Shown: positions 45,094 to 54,365, counted from the first letter of the stretch. The stretch is 57,016 nt of DNA from Candidatus Hodarchaeota archaeon (GCA_016840035.1 JAEOTC010000029.1:1-57016), one strand, 5' to 3'. The notes: generated by a model not told the origin, from the sequence alone. A program made the numbers and translations.

Positions 45094-47322
45094 CTAAATT
45101 CTAACAACCAATTCAGCAGGTAACTCCAGCCTAAATTCATTACCCTTTTCTTCCTCGGGCGTAATAAATAATTTACCTTTGTAATACTGGGCGATAACGG
45201 AAGCAAGAGTCAAACCACTATAATGGCCTAAACTCTCCCATTCTTCTGTTACAGCTTGGGAAATTCGTTTTGATAAGTCTAAAGGTAAAGGTTTAGTCTC
45301 CTTGTCCTGTATTTTGAGGATGAACTTTGAACCCTCAAAGATCCATTCGCATGAAACGGTTACCATCTTATTTATCGATTGAGAAATATAAACAAATATT
45401 TCTGATAGTAATTCTTCAAAATTTTCGTCAATTAGGACAAATATCCCTAAATCTTCACAAACAATCTCTACCGACATTCCATATATCGCCGCAGTATTTC
45501 TAACTGTTTTCCAGAGAGATGTTTGTTTGAACGAAGCCGATTTTGAGCTGATATCAGACTGTAACACAGAATATATTTTATCAACTCTATCAATAGTTTT
45601 AGAAGCTCGTTCACAGATATTAATTATATTCTGCATATCTGTTCTAGTTTTCTTACCATTAGTTTGCCCTAGTAATTCCAAAGCAAAGGTTATTTTTTGT
45701 AAATCATTTTTTATGAAATGAGATTGCATGGTATGATATAATTCTTCCTCTCGTTTTACCTTCTTTAATTTTTCCTCAATCTCAAGTCTTTCAGTAAGAT
45801 CTGTGGATACACATAAGACTCCGTTGAATTTATTGTCGTCTGTGAAAAGTGGAGTGGCGGTGATCTTCACTGGTACTTTTTTATTCTCCTTAGTTTTCAT
45901 AAACGATTCATATGTGCTTGATATACCAAGTGGACGTTTTTCAGTCTCTCTAATTGATTCATCCAACGATTCATCTGGTGCGAACGCAGTCCAGTGCTTA
46001 CCCAAGATTTCCTCCTCCGAATATCCTATTAATTCCGCTCCTTTAGGATTGACGAAAATGATGTTTCCTCTGTAATCCTCGAGAAAAACTGCTTCTTCCA
46101 TTCTTTCCACAAGCATTCGATACTTCTTTTCACTCACTTTTAGAGCATCCTCAATTATTTTTCGATCAGTGATGTCTATGGAAGTATTACAGAGAGCATA
46201 TGGTTTCCCGTTTTCGTCTTTCAGAAGGAATTTTGTAGCAAGATAATTTCGCCCAGTGGTTGCTCCAACCTCCTCAAATTGCCTTGCTTCTCCCTCAGAA
46301 AGAACAGTTTTTTCGTTTTCCTCCCATAATTCAACATAACGATTTTTGAATAATTCGTTGGGAGTTTTTCCTATTACTTCCTCATGTTTTAACCCAGTAC
46401 GTTCATACCAGACCTTATTCACAAATAGAAATCGACCTTCCAGATCACGGGTATACACTGCATTAGGAGAGTTGTCAAACATGTCTTGCAGTTGTTGTTT
46501 AGTTCTACTTACAGCCTTTTGGGCTTTTATTCTATCAGTGATATCACTAGAAATTATTCCCAATCCACTACCTACTTTAAATGCTCTCACTGAGAGGTTC
46601 CGTTCCCCGAATGTAGGATGAGTTACAATATTATCAACCTGAACAGGAATACCAGTTCTTAAACACTCTTGGTATTTTGAATATCTCTCGCTTCCAGCCA
46701 TATCAGGCACTAGCTCAGTAATATGTTTGTTTAACAGGTCTCCCTTCATTGTACCCTCTGGAAATCTCTTCACACCTGCTTTGTTAGTATCTAGCAATCT
46801 AAGATCAGAATCAAATAAAAAATATCCATCAGGAGACGCTTCAATAAATGATGAAATCTTTTTTTCCAATAAAGCCCGTTCAGAGATGTCACGAATGACG
46901 ACTAAATCTGCATTTGACCCTTGGAATTTAATAAGTCTAGCATTTATCTCGACAACAATTAAATCACCATCACTTTTTTTCAGAAAGATTTCATAAACAG
47001 AAGGGACTGAATCACCTTTTATCCGTTTATCGTAGCGCTCTCGCACAATAGGAAGTACGAGAGGATGGACATATTCAGTAAAGGGTGTTCCTATTGCTTC
47101 GATTACTTTAAATCCAAGCATCGCCTCTAAACGCCTATTCGCATATTTAATCAAACCTTCCTGAATAATAACTATACCATCATTTGCTTCTTCTGCGATA
47201 GTTTGAAATTTAATAAATTCTTTATTCAGAGAAGAGATATTTTCTTCTAATTCTTTGATCCGAAATCTAGAATCCTTTAACTCCTTTATGAGTTCAGCTT
47301 GAGATTTATTTATGTCATGCAT
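45094..47322 (-). CDS. Soluble multi-PAS sensor histidine kinase with eroded ATP site
   Basis: 742 residues: an N-terminal coiled coil (1-40), four PAS domains (about 40-150, 155-270, 280-395, 400-515), each ending in the linker (RDISER, SDITDR, IDITDR, STDLTER), a phospho-acceptor helix with SHFIKNDLQK (like the H-x-x-KNNLQ of HisKA_2 kinases) and a HATPase-like end. The expected D-x-G-x-G box reads IQDKETKPLP and has no glycines, so ATP binding is doubtful. No membrane helix and no receiver domain nearby. A TATA-like ACAATATTTAAC lies about 70 bp upstream. Confidence 0.85.
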   Translation of the reverse strand: MHDINKSQAELIKELKDSRFRIKELEENISSLNKEFIKFQTIAEEANDGIVIIQEGLIKYANRRLEAMLGFKVIEAIGTPFTEYVHPLVLPIVRERYDKRIKGDSVPSVYEIFLKKSDGDLIVVEINARLIKFQGSNADLVVIRDISERALLEKKISSFIEASPDGYFLFDSDLRLLDTNKAGVKRFPEGTMKGDLLNKHITELVPDMAGSERYSKYQECLRTGIPVQVDNIVTHPTFGERNLSVRAFKVGSGLGIISSDITDRIKAQKAVSRTKQQLQDMFDNSPNAVYTRDLEGRFLFVNKVWYERTGLKHEEVIGKTPNELFKNRYVELWEENEKTVLSEGEARQFEEVGATTGRNYLATKFLLKDENGKPYALCNTSIDITDRKIIEDALKVSEKKYRMLVERMEEAVFLEDYRGNIIFVNPKGAELIGYSEEEILGKHWTAFAPDESLDESIRETEKRPLGISSTYESFMKTKENKKVPVKITATPLFTDDNKFNGVLCVSTDLTERLEIEEKLKKVKREEELYHTMQSHFIKNDLQKITFALELLGQTNGKKTRTDMQNIINICERASKTIDRVDKIYSVLQSDISSKSASFKQTSLWKTVRNTAAIYGMSVEIVCEDLGIFVLIDENFEELLSEIFVYISQSINKMVTVSCEWIFEGSKFILKIQDKETKPLPLDLSKRISQAVTEEWESLGHYSGLTLASVIAQYYKGKLFITPEEEKGNEFRLELPAELVVRI

Positions 47323-47342
47323 AATGAAAAAGATCCTGAATG

Positions 47343-47363
47343 CCGAAAAACCAATTGTTTCGG
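47343..47363. promoter_or_regulatory. Inverted repeat upstream of the PAS kinase gene
   Basis: CCGAAA and TTTCGG flank a 9-bp spacer about 20 bp before the kinase start codon, between it and a TATA-like box near 47390. It may be an operator or a leader hairpin. Confidence 0.3.
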
Positions 47364-47521
47364 TCTACAAATGAGAGAAAGGAAGAGTTAAATATTGTAT
47401 CCTAACATATTCTCTCACACGAAAACTCCTAGTCCTAATTTCTAAAAAAACCCTTCCAAATGCTCCCCCTATAAAGAAAGAATATAATCATCTTGTTCTT
47501 TATATGGAGAGTAATGATATT

Positions 47522-48697
47522 TCACGTTATTGTTTCCTCAAATGTTAAGGAAACAATCATCTCTTTAACATTAGCGGTAGAAATGCCAAAATTTTCAAAT
47601 AAAACACCAAGACCTGACTTAACAAAGAGATTAAGATCTAATATTTCTCCTGAAGTGATTATTGAGGTAAATTTTTGATCAAAGGCAAGAGAAAAACGTT
47701 CTATCGAATCTCTAAGATATGAATTAGCTTGAGGGGTAAGAATTAGGGCAATGAAGGATGCTCGGGTTTCTAACATTAATCGATATTTGTTTTTCATCAA
47801 GACTTCAGCGATAGGAGATGATGATTTAATCGATTCTGACATTAACATTGTGATCGCAACAACCGCTCCCGAAAATAAAGTCTCATTAATATAATGTACA
47901 TTCTCTTTGAAATCGAAATGGAAAAGCGGAATTCCGTTCAAGTTTGTAACGAGAATTTTATCTGCTTTTCGACGATTATAATGACTATACTGGTGTGTTC
48001 TTCCAAAGGAATATGTGAGTACAACATATCCGATTAAAATCATTCCTCTTAATAAAGATTCTGTGATTAAGAATGGACCATCAATGAAGAAGAGAGTAAT
48101 AAGTGCTAATATTAATGGAATGAATAAAATTATACTTACACTTACCACCATGATAATTAGTTGTCCTCTTTGAGTGATCCAAACATCTTTTAGACCTCTG
48201 CGCAATGTGGAAATTGCTAAAACGCCTAAAATTCCCCCAAATAGATTTAAAAACAATGATGTCGGCGAATCAAGGCTTTGAAAATACATTTGTTCCTCAA
48301 TCAACCAATTCGCTTGAGGAATGGCATATAGGATGAAAATTCCTGCGACTGTGGTTAAGATTGTAGCAATCATTTGTTGTTGTGTAAGTAATGTTTCATG
48401 TTCAAAATATTCGAAGACTAGAAGCAAAAAATAGAGAGAAATAATCGAACATAGTAAATCAAGCGTCTGAATATATTGGAACAGATTTAAATCTACCTCT
48501 GAAAGGAACATACCACTAATGTTTAATCCATTAGAAGCAAGATTCGTTATCAGAGCGAGAAGTAGAACAATTAGGATTCGTGAATATTCTGATCTTAAAT
48601 ACTTCCGTGCAACGAAATAAATCAGAGATAGTTCGAATACAAGGATCACAAGTTGAATAACTATAGTCCAGGTAACTTCAGATGTAAACAAAGGCAT
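47522..48697 (-). CDS. Seven-helix membrane protein with C-terminal longin-like domain
   Basis: 391 residues. Residues 1-235 form about seven membrane helices of the kind found at the N-terminus of archaeal sensory proteins. From about 250 a soluble domain begins KILVTNLNGIPLFHFDF and continues with LFSGAVVAITMLM, an amphipathic middle and FIALILTPQ. This pattern of an antiparallel sheet with one long helix matches longin/roadblock-like domains that partner small GTPases in archaea. It could sense a membrane signal and dock a GTPase or the adjacent PAS kinase. The domain assignment is by pattern only and needs profile or structure comparison. Confidence 0.65.
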   Translation of the reverse strand: MPLFTSEVTWTIVIQLVILVFELSLIYFVARKYLRSEYSRILIVLLLALITNLASNGLNISGMFLSEVDLNLFQYIQTLDLLCSIISLYFLLLVFEYFEHETLLTQQQMIATILTTVAGIFILYAIPQANWLIEEQMYFQSLDSPTSLFLNLFGGILGVLAISTLRRGLKDVWITQRGQLIIMVVSVSIILFIPLILALITLFFIDGPFLITESLLRGMILIGYVVLTYSFGRTHQYSHYNRRKADKILVTNLNGIPLFHFDFKENVHYINETLFSGAVVAITMLMSESIKSSSPIAEVLMKNKYRLMLETRASFIALILTPQANSYLRDSIERFSLAFDQKFTSIITSGEILDLNLFVKSGLGVLFENFGISTANVKEMIVSLTFEETIT

Positions 48698-48999
48698 TTT
48701 TTTCTACCTTTTGGAATTATTCCAATTATTAAGACACGATCAGGATGAATCTTATAGATTTAAGACAAGTTCATTGAATGACAAAACCGAATATTCATAC
48801 TATTTAAATCAATAACAAATGTGAAGATTTCACTATTGAGGAAGTTTTGTTGTCACATCTGAGTTTTTTGATGAATCTAAAGAAAAGATAAAACAACAAG
48901 AACATAAAAATGTCAAGAATGTTCAAAATATCAAAAATGTTCGTAATGCTAAGTCCATAACTAATTTTCGGAATGAGAAATCAGGATAAGCGTGTTTCG
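48698..48999. other. Gene-free stretch upstream of the seven-helix protein
   Basis: About 300 bp separating two minus-strand genes. It should hold the promoter of the seven-helix gene; an AT-rich block near 48730-48830 is the likely site, but no box stands out. It also contains an imperfect 9-bp tandem repeat, listed separately. No convincing gene: the frame through the repeats has no ATG, GTG or TTG start. Confidence 0.4.
48909..48953. repeat. Five imperfect 9-bp tandem repeats
   Basis: The units AATGTCAAG, AATGTTCAA, AATATCAAA, AATGTTCGT and AATGCTAAG (consensus AATGTTCAA) stand head to tail, 47 bp after the end of gnd in the direction of its transcription. The period is a multiple of three and the frame is open (Asn-Val-x units) but has no start codon. 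It could be decaying coding sequence or a protein-binding array. Confidence 0.55.
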
Positions 49000-50409
49000 C
49001 TAAAAATGATGATGATATTGTTTATCTAATTCTTTATCAACTCTTGAGAAACCATGAGCTCCAAAAAATTCCCTTTGAGCCTGAATAAGATTTGTGGATA
49101 AGTTTCGAGAACGATACCCATCAAAATAAGCAAGAGTTGATGAAAAACCTGGGATAGGAATTCCAGAGATTACAGCAAGAGTTACAACTTCACGCCAAGC
49201 TTTTTGATTTTCTTCTAGAGTCTTGATGAAATATGGATCTAATAATAGATTCGGGAGGTCGGGTTTTTCTTCATATATTGTTTTGATTCGATCAAGAAAT
49301 TGAGCACGAATTATGCATCCTCCCCGCCAGATTGCCGCTATCTTTCCTAAGTTTAACTCCCAATTGTATTGCGTTGAGGCAATACGAAGTAAAGAAAATC
49401 CTTGTGAGTATGCACAAAGTGTAGCCACAAATAAGCCCCTCTCAACAATTTTGACTAAAGGAGAATTTTCATTTTCTACCTGCCATTCAGGACCTGATAG
49501 AAGATGGGAAGCATGAACTCGCTCGGTTTTAATCCCTGAAAGATAACGAGCAAAAACTGCCTCTGATATACTCGGGATAGGGACTCCAAGTTCCAAGGCA
49601 TTTTCAACGGTCCATTTTCCGGTTCCTTTTTGAGATGCATTATCTGCAATGATATCGATAATTGGTTTTCCAGTTTCAGGATCAATGGATGAAAGGATCT
49701 TCTCAGTAATTTGAATCAAATAAGAATTCAAATCCCCTGCTTGCCATTCTTCGAAGATTTTTGATAATTCATTAGAACCTAACCTTAATAGATTTTTCAG
49801 AATAGAATATGCTTCTGCGATTAATTGCATTACTGCATATTCAATTCCATTGTGAACCATTTTTACGAAATGTCCAGCCCCGTCTGAACCTATATAAGTA
49901 CAACAACGGTCTCCATTCACTGTAGCTGCGATTGTAAGGAGTATAGGTTTTATTTTTTCCCATGCGATCTTTGAACCACCTGGCATAATTGAGGGACCAT
50001 TTAAAGCTCCTTCTTCTCCTCCAGAAATCCCCACTCCCATAAAATGATAACCCTTATCTTTTAAATTACTATATCTCCTTTGAGTATCTTTGAAATTCGA
50101 ATTTCCACCATCTATTATTAGATCATCAGGATCGAGATATTTTTCTAACTCACCAATAATTTGATCAACAGGATTTCCAGCTTTTACCATTAAAATTATT
50201 TTTCGTGGTTTTTTTAAACTCTCAACTAAGTCTACAAGCCTATCGTAACCTTTAATATTCTTGTAATCCCCAAATAGGTCCAGAAATTCATCCTTTGTTT
50301 CTACTGTTCTATTGAAAACTCCTACTGAAAATCCATTTCGTTCAATATTTAGAGCAAGGTTTTGTCCCATAACAGCTAAACCAATTAAACCGATATCACT
50401 TTTCTCCAT
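49000..50409 (-). CDS. gnd: 6-phosphogluconate dehydrogenase, decarboxylating
   Basis: About 469 residues, the long bacterial-type dimeric enzyme. Features are GLAVMGQNLALNIERNGF (cofactor-binding), NRT (NADP phosphate contact), GVGISGGEEGALNGPSIMPGG (substrate loop), the catalytic Lys in HFVKMVHNGIEY and IQAQREFFGAHGFSRVD near the end. It oxidises 6-phosphogluconate to ribulose 5-phosphate and CO2. ATG at 50407-50409 fits the family N-terminus; a GTG 9 bp earlier overlaps the larA-like stop as GTGA. It is last in the kinase-larA-gnd operon, so 6-phosphogluconate is probably made by the kinase. Confidence 0.93.
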   Translation of the reverse strand: MEKSDIGLIGLAVMGQNLALNIERNGFSVGVFNRTVETKDEFLDLFGDYKNIKGYDRLVDLVESLKKPRKIILMVKAGNPVDQIIGELEKYLDPDDLIIDGGNSNFKDTQRRYSNLKDKGYHFMGVGISGGEEGALNGPSIMPGGSKIAWEKIKPILLTIAATVNGDRCCTYIGSDGAGHFVKMVHNGIEYAVMQLIAEAYSILKNLLRLGSNELSKIFEEWQAGDLNSYLIQITEKILSSIDPETGKPIIDIIADNASQKGTGKWTVENALELGVPIPSISEAVFARYLSGIKTERVHASHLLSGPEWQVENENSPLVKIVERGLFVATLCAYSQGFSLLRIASTQYNWELNLGKIAAIWRGGCIIRAQFLDRIKTIYEEKPDLPNLLLDPYFIKTLEENQKAWREVVTLAVISGIPIPGFSSTLAYFDGYRSRNLSTNLIQAQREFFGAHGFSRVDKELDKQYHHHF

Positions 50410-50414
50410 AATCT

Positions 50415-51695
50415 TCACAAAGCTGAATTAATAGTTTCGTTCGTAATCCACAAACCTAGAGAAGGATTTCTAATGAAATAAATACTCTCACCAGAGGAAA
50501 GAGAATTATATCCTTCATTAAGGGCTTCTAGTGAGTAATCTGATTGTACTTCTGAAATTGTTTGATAATTGAAATTCACTGCTAGAATCTCTTCTTCTGA
50601 TAATGTATCAGTACAATACGTTACCTTAAATCGATTGTCAGTTGATCCATGTATTAAATGAGCCGCTGCCGAAAGATTATTCCTCAAATCAAGGTTCCTC
50701 TCTGTTAAATCGAGTATTTTAGCAGTATGTATATATCCATATTTACGAATGAGTGTATCAATTTTTTTATCTTCCCCAAAGCGTTTCAAACCTGGAGCTA
50801 CTATGAAAAGCTCGCCATTTTCCTTAATAGCCATTCTTGTTCTGTAAATGGCCTTATTTCCAACCCAAGTACTTTTATATTCTCTTGGATCAAGAAAAAC
50901 GACAATTTTATCCAAAGGTTTCTTTATTCTAAATATATTGATCTTTTGACTTAATTCGGCAGCTTTTCTAAAGGGGGTGTCCTTTTCTCCACAGAATAAC
51001 CCAAAAATCGAGTTATTACCTTCATTATCAATTTGAGTAACAGTATTCACATAAATGATTGGTAGATGTTCTAAATACTCCTCATATGCAAAATCAAATA
51101 AAGCTCTTACAGGGTTTTCAATTCTCCCCATAATTCGCTCCATCCCATAGCAGGCTCCTAAAAAGTGACTCTTGTTTATGATATCGCTACCTCCTGTCCC
51201 CACCAGAATATTTTTATAACCGTTTGCCATCCCGGCAACTTCGTGAGGTACAACTTGGCCTACTGAAATAATTAGATCAAAATTTTCCTTTAAATGCCTA
51301 CTAATTTCGATATCAATGGGATATTTGACTTTCTCTTCCGATATTTCCTTCACAAATTCTGAAGGTATAGTACCTAGTTTTACAACTCCATTTCGCCAAT
51401 CGTGAGTAATAAACGCCTTTTTAGGAACTGTCCCAAACATAATCTGTCTTTCTTCTTCTGTTAAAGGGCTATGGGTTCCCAACGCTGGGAGGATTGACAC
51501 TTCAGTTTGATCTTTCATTTTATTAAAGAGAATTTCCGTTAACCTGCCCGCGTTTGAATGAAAACGAGTAAAATCAGGAGGTATAATGAGTACTCTAGTT
51601 AATTTATTATCGTAATCATCTACTAGATTCTGGAGGAATACTTGCATCTGGGTATCAGATATATCTTCTTTTTGTCGAATTAACTCGGAATACAA
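50415..51695 (-). CDS. LarA-family nickel-pincer racemase/epimerase
   Basis: 426 residues of the lactate racemase fold. GTHSPLTEEE holds H75, HDWRN follows, and PHEVAGMANGYKN...NKSH gives H151, K161 and H177. The spacings 151-161-177 equal those of the nickel ligand/cofactor-lysine set H174-K184-H200 of Lactobacillus LarA. The enzyme should therefore carry the nickel-pincer nucleotide and shuttle hydride at the alpha-carbon of a 2-hydroxy acid. Position between a sugar kinase and gnd suggests a sugar acid epimerase (gluconate 2-epimerases are known in the family) rather than lactate. The start, TTG 51695, is uncertain; M17 is possible. Confidence 0.87.
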   Translation of the reverse strand: MYSELIRQKEDISDTQMQVFLQNLVDDYDNKLTRVLIIPPDFTRFHSNAGRLTEILFNKMKDQTEVSILPALGTHSPLTEEERQIMFGTVPKKAFITHDWRNGVVKLGTIPSEFVKEISEEKVKYPIDIEISRHLKENFDLIISVGQVVPHEVAGMANGYKNILVGTGGSDIINKSHFLGACYGMERIMGRIENPVRALFDFAYEEYLEHLPIIYVNTVTQIDNEGNNSIFGLFCGEKDTPFRKAAELSQKINIFRIKKPLDKIVVFLDPREYKSTWVGNKAIYRTRMAIKENGELFIVAPGLKRFGEDKKIDTLIRKYGYIHTAKILDLTERNLDLRNNLSAAAHLIHGSTDNRFKVTYCTDTLSEEEILAVNFNYQTISEVQSDYSLEALNEGYNSLSSGESIYFIRNPSLGLWITNETINSAL

Positions 51696-51701
51696 TCCTT
51701 C

Positions 51702-53264
51702 TTATTCCTCCAGTTCTTTTTCCGATACAATGATGTCAAACTTTGAAGGAGTCTTATAAATGTTCAAATACTGTGAATATATGTCTTCTAGAGTATTAGA
51801 GATCTCCCCTTGTATGGGTTTTACAGAATCATGGGTTTCAAGCTTGGGAACAGCATTGATTACATTCAGTTTAGCAAGGGATCTCATAGCAGTGGCCCAT
51901 GCAACTGATTGCTCTTTTTTCATAATTACGACGTCTAGATTAATTAATGTTGCTAGGATGGCCAAGAATAAGGGACTTTTACGTGCAATTAAGCCTGTTA
52001 ATCGTAGTTCCTTGATTTTATTTTTTAAAAAAATAGTGTCAAAATTATGACGGAACATATTGGAAATCCCAATGATGAGTGAGATATACAGATTAATTGG
52101 TTCTAGGTCATCAAAACTTTTCAATACGAATCCTCCCTTAATTTTACCCCTCCCTTGAGGTCCTCGTGGTTCTCCTTCTATATAAGGAAAGAATATTGGT
52201 AATGAAATAAAATCCAGATTGAAATCTTCATTTTTAGGATCAAAGACATTTCCTCCTTCTTCCTCAAGTTTTTTAATATTTAATTGACCAATATTCGTGA
52301 TGTAGTTACGGAATTTTCCTTTAAAATTGGTAGCTAGCCAGTTAAATGAGGTTCCAACATTATTAAAAGGGATTAATTCAATCCAAGATTGTTTATCAAT
52401 ATGAATACACTGAATTAAGCGACTGTGGTACGTGGATTTTGGGTTATGTCTCCATCTTCGTAAAGCACCCGTTGAGCTCGCTGAACCAATGATCACATCC
52501 TCTCTTCTCCCTTCTGTTGCCCAAAAAGCGTCTATACCATCAATTGTCCCAGCCACAATTTCAGAATTTCGTAATAGAGGCATTTTTTCTAATTCTTGTT
52601 TTAATGGAAGTACTGATCCGAGTGGGATAATTTTCGGAAGAATTGATCTTTGTATTCCGAGTTGATCAATAAGATCCCAATCCCAATCTTCTCTTCCTAG
52701 TGAGTACATTCCTGTATATGAGGCATTAGGAAGTGTAGAAAATATTTCATTAACTGAGGTATTAGAGAAATTCCAGGTTAGAAAATCATTGATTGATGTG
52801 ATCTTGAAACAATCATCTAACTTATTCTCCTCCACTATTTTTAACAATTGAACATAAGGTAGTGCTCCACTAAACATACTCCCAGTTTTATTCTGAAAAT
52901 CGTGATTCAATTTTACTACGTAATCATGAGCACCAGTGTAAGCATATGTGTATGCTAAATCTAATGGTAATCCTTCTTCTGAAACTAGCACAAGAGAGGG
53001 ACCTATGCTTGATACACTTAAAGAATGGACTCGGATGTTCTCCAAGTTACGATTTAGTCTTATTAGCATACTTTGGATTGTTTCCCAAAGTACTTGAAGA
53101 TTTATTCGTCTCTCCTTATTCCAAACTTGGTGTTTTTGATTATTCACCTGAAAATACGGTCTGATTAGTCGTTTAATAGTATTACCTTTAATATCTAGTA
53201 ACAATAACCTGGTACCTGAAGTACCTACATCAATACCTATACAAGCATCAATTAAAGCAGGCAT
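51702..53264 (-). CDS. FGGY-family carbohydrate kinase (gluconokinase-like candidate)
   Basis: About 520 residues with the ASKHA phosphate motif GIDVGTSGTRLLLLD, the adenosine/substrate segment GTIDGIDAFWATEGRR and GSASSTGALRRW. The FGGY kinases phosphorylate sugars or sugar acids such as gluconate, xylulose, ribulose and glycerol; members are told apart only by detailed comparison. It is the first gene of the operon with the LarA homologue (6 bp downstream) and gnd, so phosphorylation of gluconate to 6-phosphogluconate is the best guess. ATG at 53264 is used; the TTG directly before it is equivalent. Confidence 0.86.
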   Translation of the reverse strand: MPALIDACIGIDVGTSGTRLLLLDIKGNTIKRLIRPYFQVNNQKHQVWNKERRINLQVLWETIQSMLIRLNRNLENIRVHSLSVSSIGPSLVLVSEEGLPLDLAYTYAYTGAHDYVVKLNHDFQNKTGSMFSGALPYVQLLKIVEENKLDDCFKITSINDFLTWNFSNTSVNEIFSTLPNASYTGMYSLGREDWDWDLIDQLGIQRSILPKIIPLGSVLPLKQELEKMPLLRNSEIVAGTIDGIDAFWATEGRREDVIIGSASSTGALRRWRHNPKSTYHSRLIQCIHIDKQSWIELIPFNNVGTSFNWLATNFKGKFRNYITNIGQLNIKKLEEEGGNVFDPKNEDFNLDFISLPIFFPYIEGEPRGPQGRGKIKGGFVLKSFDDLEPINLYISLIIGISNMFRHNFDTIFLKNKIKELRLTGLIARKSPLFLAILATLINLDVVIMKKEQSVAWATAMRSLAKLNVINAVPKLETHDSVKPIQGEISNTLEDIYSQYLNIYKTPSKFDIIVSEKELEE

Positions 53265-53322
53265 CAAAATCAGAAACCAATTAGAACTGAGTTATATCAA
53301 TTATAGTACAAGCTCTATTCTA

Positions 53323-53333
53323 AAGATTATAAA
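53323..53333 (-). promoter_or_regulatory. TATA-like box of the kinase-larA-gnd operon
   Basis: On the minus strand AACTTTTATAATCT lies about 60-70 bp before the kinase ATG, a strong match to an archaeal TATA box, preceded by A/C-rich sequence. Transcription would begin near 53300 with a leader of about 35 nt. The 154-bp gap between the kinase and the next gene holds nothing else. Confidence 0.45.
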
Positions 53334-53421
53334 AGTTGCTTGTCTTTGTGCGATGTTTCTTCAGAGAAAATTATTCTTACAAAGTTGAAATAAGAGCAAA
53401 TTTTCTGAAAAGATTTAAGAT

Positions 53422-53586
53422 TCATATATTTGCCATTTCTTGGTTTTCAGAGGCAATTTTGATCATACCCATAGTTAACCAAAAAACGAAAGCAAAAAAT
53501 AAGGTTATTTCTTGAAAAAAGAATCCGTAAAAAGTCAAAATAATGCCTAAAACACCTATAATGGAATTTAATTGGTTTAGATTCAT
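53422..53586 (-). CDS. Small two-helix membrane protein (54 residues)
   Basis: A short protein with two hydrophobic stretches (IIGVLGIILTFYGFFF and TLFFAFVFWLTMGMI). It begins at the ATG 53584-53586, with AGAAGTGA upstream. It follows the ABC-2 permease gene by 38 bp on the same strand; a run of nine T separates them. An in-frame extension upstream would overlap the permease and is basic, unlike a membrane protein, so the short form is preferred. It may assist the exporter. No homologue is known to me. Confidence 0.55.
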   Translation of the reverse strand: MNLNQLNSIIGVLGIILTFYGFFFQEITLFFAFVFWLTMGMIKIASENQEMANI

Positions 53587-53624
53587 TTTTTCACTTCTAA
53601 AATGTAAAAAAAAAGAGGAGAGAG

Positions 53625-54365
53625 TTATAGTATTGCAGCTTTTCTTTGGAACAGGAGAATACCGAGTGCAATACCTCCTATACCCCATAGTGCAATGGAT
53701 AATAAAGGTAGTCCAATTGCTGCAATGCTAGAGTTACCAAAGGTCATTACTTCCCTCATTGCCTCAACTGCAAGCGAAGTTGGCAAGAGCTCAACCAAGG
53801 GTTCATCCATAAATGCACCACCAAGGAATTGGAGGGGTAATATAACAAACCAAGCTAAACCACCAGCAGAGCTAGCATTCTTAATGAAGGATGCTAATAT
53901 CAAACCAAAGCCAAGAGAAGTTATTGTGACCATGAAGGGAATGAAGAATAGGAAAAATAGATTTCCATCTGGATGATAATTTATTCCTAGGAAGTATCCT
54001 ACAATAAGTAAGATAACAATTTGAAAAGCACCAACTATTGCCTGAGAGACAAGTCCTGAGATGAGGATAATCTTTCGTGTTACGGGAGTTGTTGTTAATC
54101 TTTGTAGGGTACCTGATTCTTTTTCTTCTGCAAGATGGGCAGTTAATTGTGAAATAATAACTACTGGGCCGGTTATTAACAATCCAGGAGCCATTATTGT
54201 AAGGACCTCAGGCCCATACGCAAAAGTAAGAAGAACCACGAAAAGTAATGGATAACCCAGAAGCCAAACGAGTTGAGCTTTGTCTCTAATCATAGATTTG
54301 AAATTCTTTACAACTAAATACTTTAATTGATTTGATTTTTCAGTACCAATAAATAATGTATTCAA
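53625..54365 (-). CDS. ABC-2 type transporter permease (DrrB-like)
   Basis: 246 residues with six hydrophobic segments in the ABC-2 pattern. Its coupling motif EEKESGTLQRLTTTPVTR is characteristic of exporters of the DrrB/YadH group. The gene overlaps the ATPase stop by 4 bp (TTGA). The TTG start is supported by AGGAGG 8 bp upstream, inside the ATPase gene. With the ATPase it forms a two-component exporter for lipids, drugs or peptides; the cargo is not known. Confidence 0.9.
   Translation of the reverse strand: MNTLFIGTEKSNQLKYLVVKNFKSMIRDKAQLVWLLGYPLLFVVLLTFAYGPEVLTIMAPGLLITGPVVIISQLTAHLAEEKESGTLQRLTTTPVTRKIILISGLVSQAIVGAFQIVILLIVGYFLGINYHPDGNLFFLFFIPFMVTITSLGFGLILASFIKNASSAGGLAWFVILPLQFLGGAFMDEPLVELLPTSLAVEAMREVMTFGNSSIAAIGLPLLSIALWGIGGIALGILLFQRKAAIL

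Noticed and set aside
48843..48990. Short open frame through the 9-bp repeats (Asn-Val-x peptide)
   Set aside because: It follows a stop at its left end and has no ATG, GTG or TTG start; kept only as a repeat.
50727..50954. Plus-strand open frame inside the larA-like gene
   Set aside because: Low-complexity reverse-strand shadow of a well-supported gene.
53587..53688. N-terminal extension of the small membrane protein
   Set aside because: It lies mostly within the permease gene and its composition is basic and cysteine-rich, unlike the rest of the protein.
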